A DNA stretch of 17,458 nucleotides from NCBI GenBank assembly GCA_038251425.1, contig JBBSBI010000110.1, forward strand, positions 1 through 17,458, given 5' to 3'. Positions 8,323-14,058 of this stretch are shown here, in pieces. The notes beneath the pieces were generated by a model. It made no database searches, was not told the origin of the DNA, and saw only the letters and a list, made by a program, of their open reading frames with translations. Each line of letters begins with the position of its first letter. Within the stretch, counting starts at the first letter, position 1. The translations under genes were made by a program, and so were the position numbers. The DNA is from JBBRRP01 sp038251425 (GTDB taxonomy: Bacteria; Myxococcota_A; Polyangia; Polyangiales; Polyangiaceae).

Positions 8323-9246
8323 ATGAATCCTCTGACCGCCCTTGCTCGTCTCTCCCAGGTTGCAGAGACGCGTCTGCTGCCGCTTGCGGGGCAGGCGCTG
8401 GCGCTTGTGGAACGTTCGCGCCGCGAATTGAGCGTGCGATTATTAGGTCATGACTACGAGCGGCGCGCTCAGATGCTCCGGGATCGCTATGCGGTCGGTG
8501 GGGATCCGTTTGGTCTGAACCCAGAAACAGCCGCGCGCGTTGTTAAGGTTGCGGCATTCTTTCACCGCTTCTACTTCCGGACGGAATGTCAGGGGCTCGA
8601 ACGGCTACCGGAAGGGCGTCTGCTCATTGTTGCCAATCATTCAGGTCAGCTGCCTTGGGATGGCGCGGTACTCGCGGCGGCACTATTCTTAGACGCTGAG
8701 CCACCGCGGGTGACACGCGCTTTGGTGGACAAGTGGGCGTTTGGGCTACCGTTCGTTTCGACGCTGTTCAGTCGGATCGGCCAGGTGCCTGGTTTGCCTG
8801 AAAATGCGCGGCGTTTGCTGCGCATGGGCGAGACGGTTCTCGTCTTTCCTGAGGGCATGCGCGGCATCAACAAGCCTTTTTCACAACGTTATCAATTGCA
8901 AGAATTCTCCCGGGGCTTCATGCGGCTCGCCCTGGAAACGGACACTCCGATCGTGCCGGTGGCGATCGTGGGTGCCGAGGAACAATACGTGAACGTGGGT
9001 AATCTGAAGTGGGCAGCCAAGGCATTCGGGCTTGAATCATTGCCAATCATTCCGCAGATGTTCGTCCCAGGGGGGCAGCTCCCGCTCCCAACGAAATACC
9101 ACATCACGTTCGGTGAGCCGATGTACTTTAATGAAAGCGCGGGCGACAACAGGGCCTCACTTGAGCACAAAGTTTGGCTCGTGCGCGAGGAGATCCAGAA
9201 TCTACTGAATGAAACACTCAAGCAGCGAAAAGGGATATTTCGCTGA
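8323..9246 (+). CDS. Lysophospholipid / 1-acylglycerol-3-phosphate acyltransferase family protein (PlsC-like)
   Basis: A 307-aa protein of the PlsC/LPLAT superfamily, which transfers acyl groups from acyl-ACP or acyl-CoA to lysophospholipids at the inner membrane. Numbered from the ATG at 8323, motif I is NHSGQLPWD (His106, Asp113), motif III is FPEGMRG (175-181) and motif IV is PIVPVAIVG (209-217). A hydrophobic stretch precedes motif I. The His-to-Asp spacing is HX6D rather than the classical HX4D, which I believe marks a large bacterial subgroup with an NHSG signature. The frame is open back to 8218, but the extra 35 residues look non-coding, would overlap the divergent carboxypeptidase gene and contain a 7-bp inverted repeat, so 8323 is chosen. 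The next gene, an epimerase remnant, starts 2 bp after this stop, suggesting a coupled lipid or envelope operon. Exact substrate unknown. Confidence 0.88.
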   Translation: MNPLTALARLSQVAETRLLPLAGQALALVERSRRELSVRLLGHDYERRAQMLRDRYAVGGDPFGLNPETAARVVKVAAFFHRFYFRTECQGLERLPEGRLLIVANHSGQLPWDGAVLAAALFLDAEPPRVTRALVDKWAFGLPFVSTLFSRIGQVPGLPENARRLLRMGETVLVFPEGMRGINKPFSQRYQLQEFSRGFMRLALETDTPIVPVAIVGAEEQYVNVGNLKWAAKAFGLESLPIIPQMFVPGGQLPLPTKYHITFGEPMYFNESAGDNRASLEHKVWLVREEIQNLLNETLKQRKGIFR

Positions 9247-9248
9247 CT

Positions 9249-9708
9249 GTGTCGCCGTCGACAGTGACGAAGGTGATTCTGACTGGGGCGTGTGGGCACC
9301 TAGGCCGCCTGGTTGCACGCCACCTGCATCGCATCTGCGAGGTTGTAGGCGTGGATGAGCGGCCTTTCGAGGGGAAGCGAAGAGGATGTCGACCAGGCCA
9401 TCGTCGCGGCGCTCAAACCAAACGTTCGAGGCATCTTCAACCTGGGTGGCCCCCCAGCAGTGCCGCTCTCCCAGGCATTGAAGCTGCTCGGGCGAGCCCG
9501 TGTGAGCCTGCCCCACGCGCTGGCCAAGCTCACGTTGGATGGGCCATTTAAGGCAAAAATGAGCAGCTTTCCTCAGCCGGAACTCGATTTCATTCGCTAT
9601 GTGTGCATGGTGGATGATTCTTTGGCGCGCCGGCAGCTGGGCTACTCGCCTCGCTTCGGACTTTTAGAGACGTTGGGTTCGGTTGACGCGGAGCGTTGGG
9701 TAGCCTGA
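9249..9708 (+). pseudogene. Remnant of an NAD-dependent epimerase/dehydratase (extended SDR) with internal out-of-frame deletion
   Basis: A GTG at 9249, 2 bp after the acyltransferase stop, opens VTKVILTGACGHLGRLVARH and EVVGVDERPFEGK: a Rossmann beta-alpha-beta start with TGxxGxxG and the acidic residue ending beta-2. Just after EGK the reading in this frame becomes Arg/Pro/Gly junk, which runs to a stop at 9551. In another frame family-like sequence resumes: EDVDQAIVAAL, GIFNLGGPPAVPLSQALKLL, then DFIRYVCMVDDSLARRQLGY, ending at 9708. These match the C-terminal third of extended SDR epimerases. The switch falls at about 9372-9385. The central part, with the catalytic YxxxK and most of the substrate pocket (roughly 160-180 residues by family length), is absent. 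A functional enzyme is not possible from this sequence. It could be a true deletion pseudogene or an assembly collapse. Confidence 0.75.
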
Positions 9709-9737
9709 AGTGACGCGGGCGGAAGGAATGAGTTGCT

Positions 9738-9995
9738 GTGATGTTTCTCGCTAGATTGGCCGGTTCTCTGAGTGCGTTGGGCTTCGTTGCGACAGCGCTG
9801 CTCACCAGTTGCGAGCGTCCGCCTCGTCCCTCGGGCCCCCCACCGGAATACATTCGCCCCTCCATTCCAGCAGCACCGGTCATGAATGCCCCCGCCGATC
9901 CCTTCGCAAACCTGAACGAGGCCGTTATCCACGAGCCACCCGCTGGGGCAGCAGCCGGCGCCGGCGGCGCTGTTTCAACTGATAAATCCCGGTAA
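9738..9995 (+). CDS. Small putative lipoprotein, 85 aa, Pro/Ala-rich
   Basis: A GTG at 9738, or the adjacent ATG at 9741, is preceded by AAGGA at 9723-9727, a fair ribosome site. The N-terminus is a lipoprotein signal: Arg at 6, a hydrophobic core and lipobox L-T-S-C around residue 25. The mature part is short, Pro-rich (RPPRPSGPPPEY) and then Ala/Gly-rich, with no recognisable domain. It would be anchored in the inner or outer membrane facing the periplasm. It sits between the decayed epimerase and proA with 29-bp and 77-bp spacers. Function unknown. Confidence 0.65.
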   Translation: MMFLARLAGSLSALGFVATALLTSCERPPRPSGPPPEYIRPSIPAAPVMNAPADPFANLNEAVIHEPPAGAAAGAGGAVSTDKSR

Positions 9996-10072
9996 AAGTC
10001 GATCCCGTCCGTAGGAAATACAAGCGTTGCGCGTGGGCGCTGAGTACACTAAGTCGAGAGCGCCCTCCGCCA

Positions 10073-11353
10073 ATGAAGCACACTGAGCCTGAAAAAGAAC
10101 CGTTTGTGAGTTCCGTTCGAAAGCAAGCTGAACTTGCTCGCCTTGCTGCGAGAAAAATCGCGCCGCTCCGGCGTGCCGTTAAAGACGTCGCACTCCTGGC
10201 GATCGCCGCGAAATTGCGCGCGAACGTGGTGGAGATCGCGCAAACGAATCAAAGAGATTTGGACAAAGCTCGAGCTTCAGGTTTGGGTGAAGCGCTCTTG
10301 CAGCGCCTCACGTTGGGCCCAGCCGAGGTTGAGGTGACGGCAAAGGGCGTTGAATACATTGTATCTCTCCCTGATCCGGTGGGTTCGCGCAGCGAAGCGC
10401 GGAGGTTGGATAACGGCCTTTTAGCAGGTAAGCAGCGTTTGCCTCTCGGGGTGATCGCGATGATCTACGAAGCACGCCCGAACGTGACGGTGGACGCAGC
10501 CGCGCTCTGCTTGAAGTCCGGAAATGCCGTGCTGCTGCGCGGAGGCAAAGAAGCCGAAGAGACGAATCAACTCCTCGGGCGCTTGATCGGCGAAGCGTTG
10601 ACTGCCAGCGGGCTCCCCAACGATGCGGTTCAGATCATTCCGGCCACGGATCGGGAAGGCATCAAGGAGCTGCTCTCATTGAGTGATTTGGTGGATCTCG
10701 CGATTCCACGTGGAGGTGAGGGTTTAATCCGGTTTGTCGCGGAGCATGCTCGCGTGCCCGTGGTGAAGCATTACCAGGGCATTTGCCACATGTTCCTGGA
10801 TGCGAGCGCTGATCCGGAAAAGGCGGTGCCTCTCGTTCTGAATTCAAAGGTGCAACGGCCGGGTGTGTGCAATGCCCTCGAGTGCCTGTTGGTACACGAA
10901 GACGCCGCGGCAGCACTCTTGCCTAAGCTTTGGACGGCACTCCAAGCTGCAGAAGTCGAAGTGCGCGGCTGCGAGAAAACCGTGAAGCTCTTGCCGTTGG
11001 CTCGGGTCGCCAGCGAAGCCGATTTTGGAGCGGAATTTCTGGCCAAGATCTTGGCAGTGCGTGTTGTTCGTGACCTGGATGAGGCGCTCGCGCACATCGC
11101 TCGTTACGGCTCCAATCACACGGAGAGCATCTGCACCGAGAGCTACGCCAACGCGGAACGCTGGGTGAATGAAGTCGACGCGAGCTGTGTGCTGGTGAAC
11201 GCCTCAACGCGTTTTAATGATGGTGGGCAGCTCGGATTAGGTGCTGAAATTGGCATCAGCACGTCCAAGTTGCACGCGTATGGCCCCATGGGCCTTGAGA
11301 GTTTGACCGCAGAGAAATGGGTCGTGTATGGCTCAGGCCAGGTTCGGGTTTAA
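10073..11353 (+). CDS. proA: Gamma-glutamyl phosphate reductase (glutamate-5-semialdehyde dehydrogenase)
   Basis: A 426-aa cytoplasmic enzyme, close to the usual 415-420 residues. It reduces L-glutamate 5-phosphate with NADPH to glutamate-5-semialdehyde, the second step of proline synthesis. Family signatures are continuous: PLGVIAMIYEARPNVTVDAA, CLKSGNAVLLRGGKEA, IPRGGEGLI, QRPGVCNALE with the catalytic thiol Cys266, ASTRFNDGGQLGLGAEIGIS, and KLHAYGPMGLESLTAEKW near the end. The ATG at 10073 fits the family N-terminus, but no strong Shine-Dalgarno precedes it. It is the first gene of a plus-strand series: rsfS starts 3 bp after its stop. Its usual partner proB is not next to it. No catalytic residue is lost. 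Assignment is very secure. Confidence 0.97.
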   Translation: MKHTEPEKEPFVSSVRKQAELARLAARKIAPLRRAVKDVALLAIAAKLRANVVEIAQTNQRDLDKARASGLGEALLQRLTLGPAEVEVTAKGVEYIVSLPDPVGSRSEARRLDNGLLAGKQRLPLGVIAMIYEARPNVTVDAAALCLKSGNAVLLRGGKEAEETNQLLGRLIGEALTASGLPNDAVQIIPATDREGIKELLSLSDLVDLAIPRGGEGLIRFVAEHARVPVVKHYQGICHMFLDASADPEKAVPLVLNSKVQRPGVCNALECLLVHEDAAAALLPKLWTALQAAEVEVRGCEKTVKLLPLARVASEADFGAEFLAKILAVRVVRDLDEALAHIARYGSNHTESICTESYANAERWVNEVDASCVLVNASTRFNDGGQLGLGAEIGISTSKLHAYGPMGLESLTAEKWVVYGSGQVRV

Positions 11354-11356
11354 TCA

Positions 11357-11803
11357 ATGAAAATCAAGGCGCCGGTAAGGAAAGATTCAACCCTGCGAAA
11401 GGGTATGCCTCGGCAAATGCCAAGCGAGGATGCGCGCAAGCTGGCGCTGCTCGCGGCAGAAGCGGGGCTCGAAAAACAGGCGTTAGACATCGAGATCATC
11501 GATGTGACTGGCAAGGTAGATTATGCCGATTTTCTGGTGATCATGACGGGCCAGAGTTCTCGGCAGGTTTCAGCGATTGCAGGTGAGGTCGATGAGCGCT
11601 TAGCCAAGAGTGGTACGAACGCTATTTCGATTGAAGGCTTGCCAAAAGCGCATTGGGTGCTGATCGACTTCGTTGATGTTGTGGTGCACGTGTTCTTGGA
11701 CGAGGAGCGCGCTCTCTACGATCTTGGCGGGCTTTGGATGGATGCGCGCCGGGTACCCGTCCCGGAAACCCCACCCGACTCGGGTTCAGGGGCTAAGCGC
11801 TAA
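11357..11803 (+). CDS. rsfS: Ribosomal silencing factor RsfS (Iojap/DUF143 family)
   Basis: A 148-aa protein of the RsfS family, which binds L14 (uL14) on the 50S subunit, blocks subunit joining and slows translation in starvation. Family features are visible: ALDIEIIDVTGKVDYADFLV, TGQSSRQVSAIA (64-75), EG..KAHWVLIDF, VVVHVF, ERALYDLGGLWMDA (117-130). The family core begins near residue 24. The first ~22 residues are basic, and internal Met17 and Met21 are alternative starts. The ATG at 11357 is only 3 bp past the proA stop, suggesting translational coupling. A Pro/Ser tail follows the domain. In many bacteria nadD lies between proA and rsfS; here it does not. Confidence 0.95.
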   Translation: MKIKAPVRKDSTLRKGMPRQMPSEDARKLALLAAEAGLEKQALDIEIIDVTGKVDYADFLVIMTGQSSRQVSAIAGEVDERLAKSGTNAISIEGLPKAHWVLIDFVDVVVHVFLDEERALYDLGGLWMDARRVPVPETPPDSGSGAKR

Positions 11804-11834
11804 ACTTAGGACCAAAAGAACCGAGCGCGCCGTA

Positions 11835-11850
11835 AGTGGCACGTGCCACT
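11835..11850. promoter_or_regulatory. Perfect 16-bp palindrome overlapping the rlmH ribosome-binding region
   Basis: AGTGGCACGTGCCACT reads identically on both strands. It lies in the 50-bp gap between rsfS and rlmH and ends 3 bp before the rlmH ATG at 11854, where a Shine-Dalgarno would be. In RNA it would form only a tight hairpin with few loop bases; as DNA it fits a dimer-binding operator. By rough chance (4 to the power -8 per position) about 0.3 such sites are expected in this window, so position is the main argument. Confidence 0.4.
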
Positions 11851-11853
11851 CAC

Positions 11854-12282
11854 ATGAAAATCGTCATTGTTGCGGAAGGTAAGCTCAAGGAGCCAGCCTA
11901 TCGGGCCCTCGCCGATGACTACGGGGCAAGGCTTCTGCGCTATTGCCGCGTGGAAGAAAAAGAGGTGGTTTCTCGGGAGAAGCTTGAGCGCGCCATCCCC
12001 GAATCCGCCCAGATTGTGGCACTCGAGGTTGAAGGGGAGACTCTTTCGAGTTCGGAGTTAGCACGCAAGGTGGGGACGTGGAGCGCTCAAGGCAAAGGGA
12101 TCTTGGCGTTTGTGATCGGGGGCGCGGAGGGGATCCCAAAAGAACTGAGTGCGCGCGCGAATTATCGATTGAGCCTTTCCAAGCTAACGCTACCGCATCG
12201 TCTGGCAAGAATTGTTTTGTTGGAACAGCTGTATCGCGCTATGACCATCCTGAACAACGAACCGTACGCCCGCGAAGGTTAG
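11854..12282 (+). CDS. rlmH: 23S rRNA (pseudouridine1915-N3)-methyltransferase RlmH (YbeA, SPOUT family)
   Basis: A 142-aa SPOUT methyltransferase; family members are about 155 residues. It methylates pseudouridine 1915 in helix 69 of 23S rRNA in assembled 70S ribosomes, using SAM. The knot and SAM-site motifs are present: FVIGGAEG (86-93), LSLSKLTLPH (106-115), RIVLLEQLYRAMTILN, ending NNEPYAREG. The usual family ending is PYH(K/R); here the His is Ala. Start choice: ATG 11854 gives the canonical MKI start, while an in-frame GTG at 11836 would add MARATH and lies inside a 16-bp palindrome. The neighbours rsfS (50 bp upstream) and the helicase (15 bp downstream) fit a ribosome-maintenance transcript. 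Confidence 0.94.
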   Translation: MKIVIVAEGKLKEPAYRALADDYGARLLRYCRVEEKEVVSREKLERAIPESAQIVALEVEGETLSSSELARKVGTWSAQGKGILAFVIGGAEGIPKELSARANYRLSLSKLTLPHRLARIVLLEQLYRAMTILNNEPYAREG

Positions 12283-12297
12283 AGTGAGTTAAATCCA

Positions 12298-14058
12298 ATG
12301 ACGCTGTTGCCAAAGAAGCCTGAGAAATTCCAATCTGAACGGCGTGCTCCAAGTAATGCGGGGGGTACATCGCGGCCCAACACCAGCCCATCGTGGCCCA
12401 ACACCAGCCCATCGCGAGCCAACACCAGCCCATCGCGCCCGAATATTGCTGGCGAGCGGGAGCGCTCAGGCCCTAGCCCTCTTGGCAGTCGGCGGGATGA
12501 CTTTGGCGGAAGCGGTCCTCGCAGCGGCAATTTGGGGGAAAGCGGTGGTCGCAGCGGCAATTTTGGTGGCGGAGGCGCTCGCAATGACAGTTTTGTGGGA
12601 GGCGCAGGTCACAGGGGCAATACTGCGCAAGGTGGCGGTGGTGGTGGTGGGCGCAGGGACAACTTCGCCGGCGCTAGCAATCGGCGGGACGATTTCGCCG
12701 GGGATGCGAGCCCAAGGGCATTTCAGGGGAAGCCACTCGTTGCTGAGCAGCGCCCGCGTCCTGCAATGGCGCCCGCACCCGCGCTCACGCCGAGGAGGCC
12801 CACGCGGTCGAGCGATGCCAGCGCATTTGCTGAGCTTGGGTTGTCTTCGGCACTTGTCGCTGCGCTCAGCGAAGAGGGTTACGAAACCCCCACGCCGATT
12901 CAACGGCAGTGCATTCCGACGATTCTTGAGGGCCGTGATCTTCTCGGTTCGGCGCAGACGGGTACCGGCAAAACAGCCGCTTTCATGCTGCCGATCTTGG
13001 AACGGTTGGGTGCCCCCAAAGGGACGGTCCGAGCACTCGTAGTGACTCCGACGCGTGAGCTCGCGCTTCAGATAGCGGAGCGCGCCACGGGCTATGGCCG
13101 GAATTTGAAGCTTGGCAACACCGTCGTTTACGGTGGAGTTAGCCAGAAGCGGCAAGAAGAGCAGCTGCGCTTGCGCCCGGATGTGCTCATCGCAACGCCG
13201 GGAAGATTGCTCGATCTGGTGCGGCAAAAAGTCGTTTCTTTGCGCAACGTTGAGATGCTCGTCCTGGATGAAGCGGACACCATGCTCGACATGGGCTTCA
13301 TTCACGACGTGCGTCGGATCCTCTCGGAAGTCCCCACCAACCGCCAAACCCTGCTATTTTCGGCAACACTGCCAGCCCCGATTGTTGAGCTTTCAGCTCG
13401 TTTCTTGCGCGATCCGGTGCGCGTTTCCGTGGCGCCCCAAGGGACCACCGCCGAGGGTATTTCTGAATCGGTCTACTTCGTGTCGCAGACTGAGAAGCGA
13501 GCTCTGTTGGAGCAGGTGTTGAAGACCGAGATCCCTGGGAGAACGCTGATTTTCTCGCGGACGAAACACGGAGCGAACCGTATCGCGAGTCAGCTGGAGA
13601 AGGCGGGAATTCAGGCTGCCGCCATCCATGGCAACAAGTCGCAGAGCGCGCGCGTACGCGCCCTGAATGAGTTTCGTGAGGGCTCGAATCTGGTGCTGGT
13701 TGCGACCGACATCGCTGCCCGCGGCATCGACGTCCAAGATGTCTCACTGGTTGTGAACTACGAGCTGCCTAATGTTCCCGAGAGCTATGTGCATCGCATC
13801 GGGCGTACCGCACGGGCGGGCGGGCAAGGCAAAGCCATCGCTTTCTGCGACAATTCAGAGCTTGGGTGTTTGCACGCGATCGAAAAGCTCACCCAGAAAA
13901 AGATCCCGGTAGCGGGCGGTAGCCCGGGCGCTTTCCAGAAAAGTGAAGCTTCCGGCTCCGAACGAGGCACTGGCCCGCGCGGCTCTAACGGCGGTTCAAC
14001 CGGCCAACGACAGGCGGGTCGGAATGGGCAGAATGGCCGAAGACCGTTCCGGCGCTGA
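12298..14058 (+). CDS. DEAD-box ATP-dependent RNA helicase (RhlE-like) with Gly/Arg/Ser-rich N-terminal extension
   Basis: A 586-aa helicase that uses ATP to remodel RNA duplexes, typically in ribosome assembly and RNA decay. Residues 1-170 are low complexity: NTSPSRP-type repeats (27-48), then Gly/Arg/Ser/Asn-rich segments such as RRDDF, RSGNFGGG and a Gly7 run, an RGG-like disordered region. The core starts with the Q motif (FAELGLSSALVAALSEEG, then TPTPIQ), followed by AQTGTGKT (219-226), PTRELALQ (251-258), TPGR (300-303), DEAD (324-327), SAT (355-357), LIFSRTKHGA, ATDIAARGID (469-478) and HRIGRTAR (499-506). All motifs are intact. The C-terminus is another Gly/Arg/Asn tail ending in RRPFRR. 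The RhlE subfamily is inferred from compactness and motif spelling. The ATG at 12298 lies 15 bp after rlmH. The last 63 bp overlap the convergent regulator gene. Confidence 0.95.
   Translation: MTLLPKKPEKFQSERRAPSNAGGTSRPNTSPSWPNTSPSRANTSPSRPNIAGERERSGPSPLGSRRDDFGGSGPRSGNLGESGGRSGNFGGGGARNDSFVGGAGHRGNTAQGGGGGGGRRDNFAGASNRRDDFAGDASPRAFQGKPLVAEQRPRPAMAPAPALTPRRPTRSSDASAFAELGLSSALVAALSEEGYETPTPIQRQCIPTILEGRDLLGSAQTGTGKTAAFMLPILERLGAPKGTVRALVVTPTRELALQIAERATGYGRNLKLGNTVVYGGVSQKRQEEQLRLRPDVLIATPGRLLDLVRQKVVSLRNVEMLVLDEADTMLDMGFIHDVRRILSEVPTNRQTLLFSATLPAPIVELSARFLRDPVRVSVAPQGTTAEGISESVYFVSQTEKRALLEQVLKTEIPGRTLIFSRTKHGANRIASQLEKAGIQAAAIHGNKSQSARVRALNEFREGSNLVLVATDIAARGIDVQDVSLVVNYELPNVPESYVHRIGRTARAGGQGKAIAFCDNSELGCLHAIEKLTQKKIPVAGGSPGAFQKSEASGSERGTGPRGSNGGSTGQRQAGRNGQNGRRPFRR
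12373..12435 (+). repeat. 3 x 21-bp in-frame tandem repeat encoding NTSPS(W/R)(P/A)
   Basis: Three 21-bp units in the helicase N-terminus share aacaccagcccatcg exactly and differ only in the first codons (cggccc, tggccc, cgagcc). A partial fourth begins at 12436. They encode RPNTSPS, WPNTSPS and RANTSPS. This is a recent slippage product inside a disordered region. Confidence 0.9.

Noticed and set aside
9249..9708. Programmed ribosomal frameshift joining the two epimerase fragments
   Set aside because: A frameshift would still leave the central catalytic region absent; no slippery heptamer or structure is evident at the switch.
11836..11853. GTG start adding MARATH to RlmH
   Set aside because: The family begins with MKI at the ATG 11854; the GTG lies within a 16-bp palindrome.
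12344..13042. Overlapping plus-strand frame of 232 codons in the helicase N-terminus
   Set aside because: It translates the same Gly/Arg-rich repeats in a second frame and ends within the conserved core; nothing supports its use.
12466..13347. Minus-strand open frame of 293 codons antisense to the helicase
   Set aside because: The plus strand encodes all DEAD-box motifs here; the antisense frame is Ala/Arg/Thr-rich with no domain.
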